NCBI GenBank assembly: GCA_016235445.1
Contig: JACRLB010000033.1
Span: 1-47,359 of the forward strand
Length of the DNA stretch: 47,359 nt
DNA from: Chloroflexota bacterium
GTDB taxonomy: Bacteria > Chloroflexota > Anaerolineae > Anaerolineales > Villigracilaceae
Direction of reading: 5' to 3'
A program made the position numbers and the translations under genes. The number at the start of each line of letters is the position of its first letter. Within the stretch, counting starts at the first letter, position 1. Positions 23,043 through 32,752 of this stretch are shown here, piece by piece. The notes beneath the pieces are model-generated. The model was not told the DNA's origin. It saw only the letters and a program-made list of their open reading frames with translations, and did not search any database.

Positions 23043-24741
23043 ACTTCCCGCCCTCTTTATGCTGTCTCACCAACTCGCGGCGCAGAATCTTTCCAACCGT
23101 CGTCTTTGGCAATTCACTGCGGAATTCGTAATGGGTGGGTACTTTGTACGGAGCAAGATGTTCCTTGCAGAAAGCCTTGAGTTCCGCTTCGGTCAGCGTT
23201 TCGCCGGGCTTCACCACGATCCACGCTTTGACAGTCTCACCGCGCTGTGGGTCAGGGATGCCGCCCACGCCCACTTCCAGCACTTTGGGATGATCCATAA
23301 TCGCTTCTTCCACCTCGCGCGGCCAGACTTGGAATCCGCCGGGCTTGATGAGTTCCTTCTTGCGGTCGACAATGTAGAAGTAGCCGTCCTCATCCATGCG
23401 GGCGATGTCCCCGGTGAACAACCAGGTTTGCCCCTTCCATTGCCTTAAGACGTTGGCTGTTTCGGTGGGCATGTTGTGATAGCCCTTCATTACCTGCGGC
23501 CCGTTGATAATGATCTCGCCGATCTCGCCTTGCGGCATTTCGGTTTCGCCGTCATCAAGGTTGATAATCCGCACATCCATATCGGGCAAAGGCATCCCAA
23601 TCGAGCCTACTTTATTTTCGCCGTTCAGCGGATTGCAATGTGTGCCAGTCGGCGCCTCGGAAAGCCCGTACGCCTCGAACAACTTCCCGCCTGTCAAACG
23701 CTCAAACTCTTCCTTGGTTTCGCGCATCAAAGGGGCCGAACCGGAGATACAAGCCTTGATGGATGAAAGATCATACTTCCCCGCTTTTACATCGGCATGA
23801 TTATTGAGTCCGTTGTACAGCAAAGGCACGCCAGGGAAAATGGACGCCTTGTATTTGCTGATGTTGACCAACACATCTTTCAAGTCTCGCGCGTTTGGCA
23901 CCATCACCAAACTCGCGCCAATCACCATGCCGAAATTCATCCCCGCCACCATGCCATACACATGGAAAAGCGGGATGCCCATCAGCACAACTTCCCCGCC
24001 TTCCACCAAACCTGTCATCCAGCTTTTGATCTGAAGCGTATTCGCAACCACATTGCGGTGCATGGCTACTGCGCCTTTTGGAGTGCCCGTTGTCCCGCCG
24101 GAGTATTGGAAAAGCGCGGTGTCATCAGGCGTTACTTCCACATTCGGTTTCGGCGAGTTCGCGTGTTTCGCCAGCAGGTCTTTCATCCACACATCGCCAG
24201 CCGCAAGCGACTCCACCCGGTCGCCTTCCTTCTTCTCCTTCACCAGAGTGAACAGGAGGCGCGTGATGGGCGGCAGGGTCTCTTTGATATTTGTAACAAT
24301 GATCCGCTTTAGTTTGGAGCGTTCGCGGACCGTCTTCAATCTATCGTAAAAACGGCTGAGCGTGAACATGACCTCGATATTCGCATCGTTCACAGGAATG
24401 AGAACTTCATCCACCGGGTAGGTTGGGTTTACAGCCACCACCACGCCGCCAGCTTTCAGAATGCCAAAATACGCGATCATAAACTGCGGCGTATTCGGCA
24501 TGAAGAGTCCCACCCGATCCCCTTTCTTCACACCCATATCGTTGACGAGCGCCGCCGCCATGTGATCGGTCAGCGCGTTCATCTCGCGATACGAAATGAC
24601 CGCACCCTTGAAGATCGTACAGGCGCGGTCAGGATATTTGCGCGCGGCTTCCTCTAAAAAATGAAACAGCGGCACTTTCGGGTATTCAATTGTGGTCGGC
24701 ACCCCTTTGTCATAATTCTTTAACCATAATTTACTGTCCAT
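23041..24741 (-). CDS. long-chain acyl-CoA synthetase (FadD-like)
   Basis: The 566-residue product is an AMP-forming ligase that activates fatty acids with ATP and coenzyme A. It has the P-loop-like YSGGTTGTPKGAVAMHRN, the YGLSEAP motif, the FTGDIARMDEDGYFYIVDRK hinge and the C-terminal catalytic lysine in LPKTTVGKILRREL. MDSKLWLKNYDKGVP is the start, with GGAGG 4 bases upstream. The length fits FadD-type enzymes. Chain-length preference cannot be read from the sequence. A promoter with an overlapping palindrome lies at 24781-24811. Confidence 0.88.
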   Translation of the reverse strand: MDSKLWLKNYDKGVPTTIEYPKVPLFHFLEEAARKYPDRACTIFKGAVISYREMNALTDHMAAALVNDMGVKKGDRVGLFMPNTPQFMIAYFGILKAGGVVVAVNPTYPVDEVLIPVNDANIEVMFTLSRFYDRLKTVRERSKLKRIIVTNIKETLPPITRLLFTLVKEKKEGDRVESLAAGDVWMKDLLAKHANSPKPNVEVTPDDTALFQYSGGTTGTPKGAVAMHRNVVANTLQIKSWMTGLVEGGEVVLMGIPLFHVYGMVAGMNFGMVIGASLVMVPNARDLKDVLVNISKYKASIFPGVPLLYNGLNNHADVKAGKYDLSSIKACISGSAPLMRETKEEFERLTGGKLFEAYGLSEAPTGTHCNPLNGENKVGSIGMPLPDMDVRIINLDDGETEMPQGEIGEIIINGPQVMKGYHNMPTETANVLRQWKGQTWLFTGDIARMDEDGYFYIVDRKKELIKPGGFQVWPREVEEAIMDHPKVLEVGVGGIPDPQRGETVKAWIVVKPGETLTEAELKAFCKEHLAPYKVPTHYEFRSELPKTTVGKILRRELVRQHKEGGK

Positions 24742-24780
24742 GCTTCCTCCGTTGGGTTGTTGAGTGAAGATGATTTGACG

Positions 24781-24811
24781 CAAGTATATACTTGAAAATA
24801 TTAAAAGTCAA
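24781..24811 (-). promoter_or_regulatory. acyl-CoA ligase promoter with palindromic operator
   Basis: On the minus strand TTGACT (24811-24806), a 17-bp spacer and TATACT (24788-24783) form a strong promoter. A perfect 14-bp palindrome CAAGTATATACTTG (24781-24794) covers the -10 box, as expected of a repressor site. Fatty-acid responsive TetR or GntR regulators bind similar positions in other bacteria; the actual regulator is unknown. Confidence 0.65.
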
Positions 24812-24826
24812 TTACAACACCTGAAT

Positions 24827-25753
24827 TCATAACGAGTTACGAATAAATTGCGCGATTTCTCCACCCGCATCTTTTTCATTTGGATCGAACCACCGAATTT
24901 GCGGATCGGACTCTTTGAACCAATTCGCCTGCCTGCGCACGAAGATGCGGGTAACGCGCTTCATCTCCGCCTTTGCCTGCTCGGTGGACAATTCACCTTT
25001 TATCACTCTGACGCATTCCCGATACCCAATCGCAGACATGCCTGGCAAAGCAGGGGAGTAGTCTTTATCCAGCAGGCTTTTCACTTCATCGATGAATCCA
25101 TTGGCGAACATCATGTCAATGCGTTCATCCACCCGTTGATAAAGCTCGGCACGCGGACGGATCAACCCAACTGTAATTAAATGATAGGGCGAATCTCCCC
25201 GCCCGCGCTGATCGGAAAATTTTCGTCCCGTTGTGAAGATCACCTCCAAAGCGCGGATGGTTCTTCGGTAATTCCTTGCATCAATTTTCTCGGCGGCCTG
25301 TGGGTCAAGAACTCTCAGTTTGTCGTGTAGCCAGTATGGGCTATTCTGTTCCTTCATCCTTTCTAATTCATCCCTCATCTTTGCATTTGGCGTTACTTCG
25401 GGCGGCATCCACCCCTCCGTCACCGCACGGATGTATTGTCCTGTGCCGCCCACGAGGAATGGCAAATGATTGCGGGAATGAATCTCTGCAATCGCGTCCC
25501 TTGCTTTTTGTTGAAACACCGCCAGGCTCAACGTCTCATCTGGGTTGACGATATCAATTAAATGATGCGGCACACGCGCCAGTTCTTCGCGGGAGGGTTT
25601 GGCGGTGCCAATATCCATGCCGCGGTAAAAGAGACGTGAATCAGCAGAGATGATTTCGCCGTTCAATTGCTCTGCAAGTTGAATGGCAAGTTCCGTTTTT
25701 CCAACCGCGGTCGGCCCAACGATGAGGATGAGGGGAGGCTTCGTTGTTGTCAT
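24827..25753 (-). CDS. miaA: tRNA dimethylallyltransferase
   Basis: The 308-residue product transfers a dimethylallyl group to A37 of tRNAs reading UNN codons. It has the P-loop GPTAVGKT (13-20), ISADSRLFYRGMDIGTAKP, the LVGGTGQYIRA segment and ARNYRRTIRALEV. The start MTTTKPPLILIVGPTAVG agrees with family length, although the ribosome site is weak. An ATG 36 bases earlier overlaps the DUF3592 gene by 19 bases and remains possible, which would couple the two genes. Confidence 0.94.
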   Translation of the reverse strand: MTTTKPPLILIVGPTAVGKTELAIQLAEQLNGEIISADSRLFYRGMDIGTAKPSREELARVPHHLIDIVNPDETLSLAVFQQKARDAIAEIHSRNHLPFLVGGTGQYIRAVTEGWMPPEVTPNAKMRDELERMKEQNSPYWLHDKLRVLDPQAAEKIDARNYRRTIRALEVIFTTGRKFSDQRGRGDSPYHLITVGLIRPRAELYQRVDERIDMMFANGFIDEVKSLLDKDYSPALPGMSAIGYRECVRVIKGELSTEQAKAEMKRVTRIFVRRQANWFKESDPQIRWFDPNEKDAGGEIAQFIRNSL

Positions 25754-25770
25754 TATTGCCGGGTGAAATA

Positions 25771-26199
25771 TTATTTTTCCAGGGCGCATTCAGCAGGGTT
25801 GGATGGGTTGTAGTAAACCGTAACAGTTGTCCCGATGGGGTAGCGGTTTACTGTCGCCTGCGCCTGCCCTGAGATGCGGACATTGAGGAATTGCTCGCCA
25901 GCTTTAATTCTCTGGCTTTGATAGCTTTTTCCATGCACGCTGTAGGTGTAAACGACAACGGGATAAATAGAGCGGCTTCTGCCTGTGCGATGCGATTGCA
26001 CGCTGGACATGAGAATCGTTCCCGTTGTGTCGAGCCACGTCTGCGTGGACTGGCGGTATGCCATGCTTTGCTGGTTGCGTTTATAGAGAAAGTAGCCAAG
26101 CCCGCCGATGATGAGGATGGGAATGACGGTAGTGCAGATGGCTCCTGCGATTCCTGCAAATAACCCAAGGCCTGTAATGATCCAATCCAAGTTACCCAT
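25771..26199 (-). CDS. DUF3592 membrane protein
   Basis: The 142-residue product has one or two N-terminal membrane segments (WIITGLGLFAGIAGA and VIPILIIGGLGYFLYKRN). A soluble beta-rich domain typical of DUF3592 follows (TTGTILMSSV, YPVVVYTYSVHGKSYQSQR, VTVYYNPSNPAECALE). AAGGAG is 7 bases before the ATG. It is upstream of and probably co-transcribed with miaA. The function of DUF3592 is unknown. Confidence 0.8.
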   Translation of the reverse strand: MGNLDWIITGLGLFAGIAGAICTTVIPILIIGGLGYFLYKRNQQSMAYRQSTQTWLDTTGTILMSSVQSHRTGRSRSIYPVVVYTYSVHGKSYQSQRIKAGEQFLNVRISGQAQATVNRYPIGTTVTVYYNPSNPAECALEK

Positions 26200-26308
26200 A
26201 AAACATCTCCTTGTATCCTAAATATTTCCAATGGTTTAATATCGTTGGCTTTCTGGTAAACTCCAGGAAGATTACCCGTCCATCCATTTTAACACCGAGG
26301 GAGCAGAT

Positions 26309-27157
26309 ATGATCAACTGGCAGGAACTTACCATTGACATGTTCGTCCAGCAATTGCGGACTGTGTATCAGCGCACGTATGGGGATATCAACAGCGATTA
26401 CGGCCGGGTTGTGGCGTGGTGCGGAAGACTGGCGCTCGAAAATATCGCAAACTCGGATGCGCTCTATCACGACATCGAACATACGGTCATGGTCTCGCTG
26501 GCGGGGCAGGCAATTATTGAAGGGAAGCACCTGCGCGAAGGGGGAGTGACCCCGCGTGACTGGATGCATTTTATGATCGCGGCGCTTTGCCATGACATTG
26601 GCTACGTCAAAGGAGTGTGCAAGAATGACAGCCGTGAAATGTTCTCCACTGGCGTGGGGGATGAAATGGTTTATATCTCTCCTGACGGCACGGATGTTGC
26701 GCTGACGCCGTATCACGTCAACCGCAGTAAGATGTTCGTCCGCGAACGCTTTGGCTCGGGGCTGTTGGAAGGGATGACCAATCACCTGGACGCGGAACTG
26801 GTCGCTTCATATATCGAAATGACCCGCTTCCCCTCGCCCGATGAAGAAATGTACAGGGATACAAAAGGATTTGGCGGCCTGGTCCGCGCCGCAGATTTTA
26901 TCGGTCAGTTGGGTGACCCGGATTATTTCCGAAAGACCCCCGCGTTATTTTATGAATTTCAGGAGTTGGGTTTGAACGAAAGATTTGGCTATAAATTCCC
27001 GAACGATCTGCGCAAGGGGTATGCCAGTTTTTATTGGGAAAGGGTCAGCCCATTCATAAAGGATGCCCTGCAATATTTGAGGCTGACGGAAGACGGCAAG
27101 CAATGGGTCGCCAACATGTACTCGCATGTGTTCGATGCCGAGCATGGAGTGGGGTGA
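26309..27157 (+). CDS. HD-domain metal-dependent phosphohydrolase
   Basis: The 282-residue product has the HD motif spread as H58 in YHDIEHTVMV, the H95-D96 doublet in AALCHDIGYVKGV, and a late Asp in RAADFIGQLGDPDY. This is the layout of HD hydrolases that bind two metals and cleave phosphate esters. Upstream is GAGGGAG, 7 bases before the ATG. It faces the aldo/keto reductase gene with 19 bases between the stops. Substrate is unknown; there is no GGDEF, REC or RelA domain attached. Confidence 0.8.
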   Translation: MINWQELTIDMFVQQLRTVYQRTYGDINSDYGRVVAWCGRLALENIANSDALYHDIEHTVMVSLAGQAIIEGKHLREGGVTPRDWMHFMIAALCHDIGYVKGVCKNDSREMFSTGVGDEMVYISPDGTDVALTPYHVNRSKMFVRERFGSGLLEGMTNHLDAELVASYIEMTRFPSPDEEMYRDTKGFGGLVRAADFIGQLGDPDYFRKTPALFYEFQELGLNERFGYKFPNDLRKGYASFYWERVSPFIKDALQYLRLTEDGKQWVANMYSHVFDAEHGVG

Positions 27158-27176
27158 TTCTTCCCCATTGGGTTGC

Positions 27177-28121
27177 TCATCCTTTCGAGTATTCGCGAAT
27201 GGTATCCGTGGCTTCATCCAATTTTGCCACTTCGTCTTCGGTCATTTGCCAGCCCGCGCCGCCGGCGTTGATCTCTGCCTGCTGGGGGTTTTTCGCCCCA
27301 GGGATGGGCAATGCCCCTTTGCAAATGAGCCAGTTCAAAGCGACTTGCGAAGCGGCCTTTCCATCGTGGTTTTGACCGATCTCCTGCATTAATCGAATGA
27401 CGGGCGGTAGTTTCTTGAGCATTTCCGCATATCGGGAAGCGCGCACTCCGGGCGGCGGATTTTCCACTGAATATTTTCCCGTCAGCAAGCCTTTTTCCAG
27501 CGGCGAATATGCAATCAAACGAATGCCAAGCTCCTTACAGCGCGCCAGCGTGCCGTTCTTTTCCACTTCACGGCTGAGCAAGCTATAGTGGACTTGGTTG
27601 GACGCCAGTGGAATTCCATGCTGTGCCAGCGTGGAATATGCCCGCAACATTCTCTTCTGCCCGAAGTTGGAAACGCCCACGGTACGCGTCAGCCCCTGCT
27701 TTATACATTCCACCATGCCTTCCATCAGAGTCTCCGGACTCATAACCAGCGAAGGCCAATGAATTTGATACAAATCCATCGATTCCAAACCGATGCGTTC
27801 CAAACTTCCTTTCAAGGCGCGCGGAATAAATCCTTTGGAAAATCTCCACGGCCAGGGGAAGAATTTGGTTGCAACCAGCACGGGTTGTTCCGTCTCCTTT
27901 ATAAATTTTCCTAAAAATCTTTCCGACACACCGGAACCGTAGATCTCGGCGGTGTCTACAAAACGAACGCCGAGGTTGAGTGAAACGTCAAATGCCTCGC
28001 GAATATCCTTTTCTGTGTGGGTCTGCCCATAGCCCCAAATGACCCTGTCGCCCCATTGCCACGCCCCCAGCCCTATTTGAATGGCGTGTAAAAACCGTGT
28101 CTCACTGCTCACTTCGGTCAT
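27177..28121 (-). CDS. aldo/keto reductase
   Basis: The 314-residue product is a TIM-barrel NADPH-dependent oxidoreductase. The catalytic set is visible as the Asp and Tyr in RFVDTAEIYGSGVSE, the Lys in VATKFFPW and the His in DLYQIHWPS. GVSNFGQKRM and a late PIPGAKNPQQAEIN cofactor segment complete the family pattern. Start MTEVSSETRF was chosen because AAGGAG lies 6 bases before it; 28 upstream in-frame codons have no ribosome site. Substrate cannot be assigned. Confidence 0.88.
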   Translation of the reverse strand: MTEVSSETRFLHAIQIGLGAWQWGDRVIWGYGQTHTEKDIREAFDVSLNLGVRFVDTAEIYGSGVSERFLGKFIKETEQPVLVATKFFPWPWRFSKGFIPRALKGSLERIGLESMDLYQIHWPSLVMSPETLMEGMVECIKQGLTRTVGVSNFGQKRMLRAYSTLAQHGIPLASNQVHYSLLSREVEKNGTLARCKELGIRLIAYSPLEKGLLTGKYSVENPPPGVRASRYAEMLKKLPPVIRLMQEIGQNHDGKAASQVALNWLICKGALPIPGAKNPQQAEINAGGAGWQMTEDEVAKLDEATDTIREYSKG

Positions 28122-28280
28122 TAATGACTCCTTCGACGAATTGCCCGATTTTATCTTAAAAAATCGTCTTCCCCAAAAATTCAGGTTACAATTCAGCCCG
28201 CTCAAAAATTTATGGAACTACGTGAACGCGAGCCTCCCCGGGGGATGAGTCTGGCGCTCCCTGAGTTCTGGGAGGTTCCC

Positions 28281-29006
28281 GTGACACCGAACAATCAAAA
28301 GCGGGATATAGAACCCGCATCCAGCCTTAACGAGAGGCTGGGTCTGTCCTTTTCAAATTTATCCCTGCTGACGCGCGCCCTCACGCATCGTTCCTATGCC
28401 AATGAAAATAATGAAGTGGAAGACAACGAACGCCTTGAATTCCTCGGCGACGCCGTCTTGGATTTCATCGTGGGGGAGTGGGCTTATCATCGTTTCCCTG
28501 AGATGCCGGAAGGTGACCTGACCAAGGTCCGTTCTTCGCTGGTGCGAAATGAACGGCTTGCCGAATTTGCGCGTAAACTGGATATTGCCCCTGCGCTCCG
28601 TCTGGGACGCGGCGAGAAAACCTCAGGCGGCCACCTAAAAGACAACCTGCTTGGCTCCACCTTCGAAGCGTTGATTGGCGCATTATATTTGGACAGGCAG
28701 AATCTTGAAGAAGTAAAACATTTCATCAAACCGTTTTTGGAGTCGCTCTACACATCCATTCTGGATGAACTTCACGACCCCAAGAGCGACTATCAGGAAC
28801 TCACACAATCGTTGAAACTGGGGACGCCGATCTATCGTGTGGTCGGCTCCAGCGGCCCAGACCATGCCCGCACCTTTGAAGTGGAAGTGGAAATCGCTGG
28901 CGAGGCCAAAGGCCGCGGCACAGGAACAAGCAAAAGCGCCGCCGAGCGCGCCGCCGCCAAAGACGCGCTCGCCACCAATCTCCAATCTCCAACCTCCAAT
29001 CTCTAA
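28281..29006 (+). CDS. rnc: ribonuclease III
   Basis: The 241-residue product cleaves double-stranded RNA in rRNA and mRNA maturation. The RNase III signature NERLEFLGDAVLD (about 49-61) contains the catalytic acidic residues, EALIGALYLD follows, and a C-terminal dsRNA-binding domain spans about 165-232 (DYQELTQSLKL ... SAAERAAAKDAL). GTG at 28281 has GGAGG five bases upstream; an ATG at 28212 has none and would add an unusual 23-residue extension. The last residues NLQSPTSNL come from a heptamer array that has run into the coding sequence. smc begins 29 bases later. Confidence 0.93.
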   Translation: MTPNNQKRDIEPASSLNERLGLSFSNLSLLTRALTHRSYANENNEVEDNERLEFLGDAVLDFIVGEWAYHRFPEMPEGDLTKVRSSLVRNERLAEFARKLDIAPALRLGRGEKTSGGHLKDNLLGSTFEALIGALYLDRQNLEEVKHFIKPFLESLYTSILDELHDPKSDYQELTQSLKLGTPIYRVVGSSGPDHARTFEVEVEIAGEAKGRGTGTSKSAAERAAAKDALATNLQSPTSNL

Positions 29007-29030
29007 TTACAAATCAAAAATCGAAAATTG
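28975..29030. repeat. heptanucleotide array across the rnc stop
   Basis: Units CCAATCT CCAATCT CCAACCT CCAATCT then drifting units of the same length fill the last ten codons of rnc and nearly all of the gap before smc. The array supplies the stop codon of rnc and the bases upstream of the smc start. Confidence 0.8.
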
Positions 29031-29035
29031 AGCCC

Positions 29036-32000
29036 ATGCCCCTTCGTCTAAAATCCCTCGAACTGCAAGGATATAAAACTTTCGCCTCCCGCACCGTGTT
29101 TGAATTTGCGAGCGGCATCACGGCCATTGTCGGACCCAACGGTTCGGGCAAATCGAACATCGCCGATTCCCTGCGCTGGGTGTTGGGCGAACAGTCCTAC
29201 CTGCTGCTACGCGGCAAGAAAACCGAAGACATGATCTTCTCCGGTTCCGAGCATCGCGCGCGGGCAGGCATGGCGCAAGCCACCATCACCTTTGACAACA
29301 CCGAGCAATGGCTTCCGTTGGACTTCTCCGAAGTTGCCATGGCTCGTTTTGCCCACCGTGATGGGCGCAATGAATATTTGATCAACTCGCAACACGTCCG
29401 CTTGCGTGAGATGAACGAACTGCTTGCACAAGCTGGCCTGAGCGAACGTACCTACACCATCCTCGGGCAGGGACTTGTGGACGCGTCCCTCGCGCTCAAA
29501 GCCGATGATCGCCGCCGCCTGTTTGAAGAAGCCGCAGGCGTTGGCCTTTACCGCGCCCGCCGCGACGATGCCCTCAAACGCCTCGACAACACCAAACGGA
29601 ATCTCGAACGCGTGCTCGACATCATGGCCGAACTCGAGCCGCGCATCAAAAGTTTGGAACGGCAGGCAAAACGCGCCATTGACTTTGCCCGCGCCCAGAC
29701 GGATATGAAGGCAGTCCTGCGCGAGTGGTATGGTTTCCACTGGCATCGCGCCCAGCGCGATTTGTCCGATGTGCGCGAAACCGTGCGCGGGCAGGAAAAC
29801 CGTGTGCGTGAAGCGCGTGAATCCCACGAGAAAACACAAGCAGCTTACACAACTTTTCGCGAGCGTCTTTCGGGTTTGCGCGCGCAACTCAATGGATGGC
29901 ATCGCCAATCTGCTGAATTGCATACCCAGCGCGAATCCATCAGCCGCGAATTGGCTGTGCTTGAAGAACGCCGCCGCGCATTGACCGGCACGCAGGCATC
30001 CATTCTGTCCGACCAGGAAAAGGCAATGGATGAATTGCATCTCGCCAACGACAGATATGGCGAAGCCGAGCAGGAACTTGCCCGCATTCAAGCCGAATAT
30101 GAAGAAGCCAAATCTCAATTTGCCAATGCGCAAGATGCCTTGCAAACCCGCGTGGGGGAGCGCACGGGGTTTGAAGAACAGCTTGCCGCCATCCGAAACC
30201 AGATCGAATCTCTCAGCCAACAGCGCGCCGAAAATAACGCGCGTTTGGATGAGTTGAAGTCGCGCATCGAATCACAAACCCAAAAGATCGAACACACAAA
30301 ATCATCCATCGCCAATGCCGAGAATTTAACCGCGCAGGCGAAGGCGCAATTTGAATCTGCGAAAGAGGCTCGCGAGCTGGCTATCTTTGCCTTGCAGGAT
30401 GCCGAAGAAAAAGCAGTTGCAAAACGAAACGAAGTTGACACCATCGAGCGCACGCGCCGCGAGGCTCTCGAACGCCGCACAAAGGAAGAGTCCGATCACT
30501 CGCGTTTGAAGGCGCAGCTTGAGGTACTCGAACAATCCGAGCAATCGCTTGCAGGGTATGCCGAAGGCGCGCGTTATTTGCTCGATGCCTCCCGAAAACT
30601 TTCAGGCGCGCGCGGCGCGCTCAGCGCCGCGCTGGATGTGCCCGCCGAACTTGAAGTTGCCATTGCTGCCGCTCTCGGCGACACCCTTGATGCTGTTTTG
30701 CTCGATGAGAATCAACTCGAAGATGCGTTGAGCTTGCTTGAGTCGGATGAAGCTGGGCGCGCGGCGTTGCTTCCACTTGTGGCGCAAGATGGCATCTTGC
30801 GCTACGAACCTGCAAACAACTGTCTTGGCGTTGCCTCCGAACTCGTGAATGTGGCCGACGAACTTCGCGGCGCGGTGCGGTTGATGCTCGGTCAAACCCT
30901 CATCGTGCGGGATCGCGCAACCGCTCGAAATTTAATTAAGGATATTCCGACTCACGCACGCGTGGTGACTCTGCGTGGAGAAGTCTTCCGCGGTGACGGT
31001 TTGGTCATCGCTGGGAAAACCGCCTCTTCCTCGACTTTGGGCAGGTCACGAAAAAAACGGGAATTTGAATCCACGCTGAGTGGACTCCTCGTGCGCCTTG
31101 CGGAATCAAATGAATCCGTGGAGCGGCTGTCGAATCAACTGGCGGCGGTACAGCGTGAACTGGCGCAAGCCGAGACCGATGCGCGCGAAGCCCGCGTCAG
31201 GTTAGGCGAATGCCAGGAGACCGAGCAGCAGGCCGGTCTTGAGTCTGAATCGATGGCGCGTCAGCTCGAGTGGCAGAAAAATCAATTCGTTCAGTTGGAT
31301 GCTGAGGCGGGTGAATCTGCTTCGATCCAACAAAAAATAATTGAATCTCAAACGGATGTGGAAGCGCGTTCTGCCGAAGCGCAATTGGAGTTGAAGGATG
31401 TCAGCGCGAAGTTGAAGGAAGTTTCTGCGGACGAGTTGCAGGAGCAGGCTTCGTACTGGAGCACGCGCGTGGCGGTTGCCGAGCAGTCGGTGGCGGGCGC
31501 GGGCGCGAAGAAGGAAGAACGCGAGAATGAAATCACGCGGCTGGATGTGCGCCGTGTGGAGTTGGCTTCGCGTTTGCAGGAAGCGCAAAATTCGCTGAAC
31601 GTGTTGGACAACGAAAAGACAAACCTGCGCGAGCGCGAAAGCGGCTTGCACGGACAAATCGAAGAAATGCGCGTGTTGATCGAGCCTGCTGAAAAAGATT
31701 TGGAAATGGCCGAGCAGGAAGAAACGCGCTTGCAAGAGTCTGAAAATAACGCGCAAAAAATATTTGCCAATGCCGAGCGTTCGTTTGGACATGTGCAGTT
31801 GGAACAGACGCGCAAAGCCGAAGCATTGGAGAACCTGCAACAGAAGATCACCGATGATTTTGGTCTGGTGATGTTCGATTATGCGGCGGATGTTTCAGGC
31901 CCCGTGCCTTTGCCGTTGGATGGCATGGTGGAGCAGTTGCCGATTGTGACCGAACTCGCGCCTGAAATCGAAGACCAGTTGACGCATTTCCGCGCACAAC

Positions 32001-32632
32001 TGCGCCGCATGGGGCCGATCAACCCTGATGCAAAAGTGGAATACGAACAGGAAAAAGAACGCTTTGAGTTTATGAAGACTCAAGTGGAAGACCTGAACAA
32101 AGCCGAAGTGGATTTGAAGCAGGTGGTCGCCGAATTGGATGAAGTGACCAAGCGCGAATTTGTGCGCACCTTTGATGCGGTGGACAAGCAATTTCGTGAG
32201 ACATTTGTCCGTTTATTCGGCGGCGGTTCGGCCCGCCTCGCTTTGACCGACCCTGAAAACCTGGTGGACACGGGTATAGAAATCGAAGCGCGTTTACCTG
32301 GCAGGCGCGAACAAGGCTTGGCCTTGCTCTCTGGCGGTGAAAGAAGTTTGACCGCGATTGCGCTGGTCTTTGCTTTGCTCAAAGTTTCGCCCACCCCCGT
32401 CTGCGTGATGGATGAAGTGGATGCGATGCTCGACGAAGCCAACGTGGGCCGCTTCCGCGACCTGCTGGTGGACTTGAGCAAGGATACGCAGTTCATCATC
32501 ATCACCCACAACCGCAACACCGTCCAAGCCGCGGATGTGATCTACGGTGTGACGATGGGACGTGACTCGGCGAGTCAGATCATTAGTTTGAGGTTGGATC
32601 AGGTTACGGATGATATGTTGAAAAGGGGATGA
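29036..32632 (+). CDS. smc: chromosome segregation protein SMC
   Basis: The 1198-residue product is a full-length condensin-type SMC ATPase. It has Walker A GPNGSGKSN (33-41), an N-terminal coiled coil, a hinge domain around 505-660 (GYAEGARYLLDASRKLSGAR, AALGDTLDAVLLDENQLEDA), a second coiled coil, the signature LLSGGERSLTAIALVF (about 1098) and Walker B VCVMDEVDAMLDEAN. It organises and segregates the chromosome with ScpA and ScpB, which are not in the window. rnc is directly upstream, a common bacterial neighbour. A heptamer array starts directly after its stop. Confidence 0.97.
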   Translation: MPLRLKSLELQGYKTFASRTVFEFASGITAIVGPNGSGKSNIADSLRWVLGEQSYLLLRGKKTEDMIFSGSEHRARAGMAQATITFDNTEQWLPLDFSEVAMARFAHRDGRNEYLINSQHVRLREMNELLAQAGLSERTYTILGQGLVDASLALKADDRRRLFEEAAGVGLYRARRDDALKRLDNTKRNLERVLDIMAELEPRIKSLERQAKRAIDFARAQTDMKAVLREWYGFHWHRAQRDLSDVRETVRGQENRVREARESHEKTQAAYTTFRERLSGLRAQLNGWHRQSAELHTQRESISRELAVLEERRRALTGTQASILSDQEKAMDELHLANDRYGEAEQELARIQAEYEEAKSQFANAQDALQTRVGERTGFEEQLAAIRNQIESLSQQRAENNARLDELKSRIESQTQKIEHTKSSIANAENLTAQAKAQFESAKEARELAIFALQDAEEKAVAKRNEVDTIERTRREALERRTKEESDHSRLKAQLEVLEQSEQSLAGYAEGARYLLDASRKLSGARGALSAALDVPAELEVAIAAALGDTLDAVLLDENQLEDALSLLESDEAGRAALLPLVAQDGILRYEPANNCLGVASELVNVADELRGAVRLMLGQTLIVRDRATARNLIKDIPTHARVVTLRGEVFRGDGLVIAGKTASSSTLGRSRKKREFESTLSGLLVRLAESNESVERLSNQLAAVQRELAQAETDAREARVRLGECQETEQQAGLESESMARQLEWQKNQFVQLDAEAGESASIQQKIIESQTDVEARSAEAQLELKDVSAKLKEVSADELQEQASYWSTRVAVAEQSVAGAGAKKEERENEITRLDVRRVELASRLQEAQNSLNVLDNEKTNLRERESGLHGQIEEMRVLIEPAEKDLEMAEQEETRLQESENNAQKIFANAERSFGHVQLEQTRKAEALENLQQKITDDFGLVMFDYAADVSGPVPLPLDGMVEQLPIVTELAPEIEDQLTHFRAQLRRMGPINPDAKVEYEQEKERFEFMKTQVEDLNKAEVDLKQVVAELDEVTKREFVRTFDAVDKQFRETFVRLFGGGSARLALTDPENLVDTGIEIEARLPGRREQGLALLSGGERSLTAIALVFALLKVSPTPVCVMDEVDAMLDEANVGRFRDLLVDLSKDTQFIIITHNRNTVQAADVIYGVTMGRDSASQIISLRLDQVTDDMLKRG

Positions 32633-32674
32633 AAGAGCAAGGATGAAATGTGAAGGATGAAGGATGAAGGATGA
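32633..32674. repeat. heptanucleotide array after the smc stop
   Basis: AAGAGCA AGGATGA AATGTGA AGGATGA AGGATGA AGGATGA follows the smc TGA without a gap and in exact seven-base register, leading into the terminator. Confidence 0.85.
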
Positions 32675-32713
32675 AAAAGTGCCCGCCTCAAAATGAGACG
32701 GGCACTTTTTTTG
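32674..32713. terminator. bidirectional terminator, smc / PpiC isomerase
   Basis: AAAAAGTGCCCG with CTC pairs with GAG and CGGGCACTTTTT (to 32710) with one mismatch and is followed by T residues. It serves both convergent genes. Confidence 0.85.
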
Positions 32714-32752
32714 TTACGAAGGGCTTGAATAAGATTTCAGAATGATTTTTTC

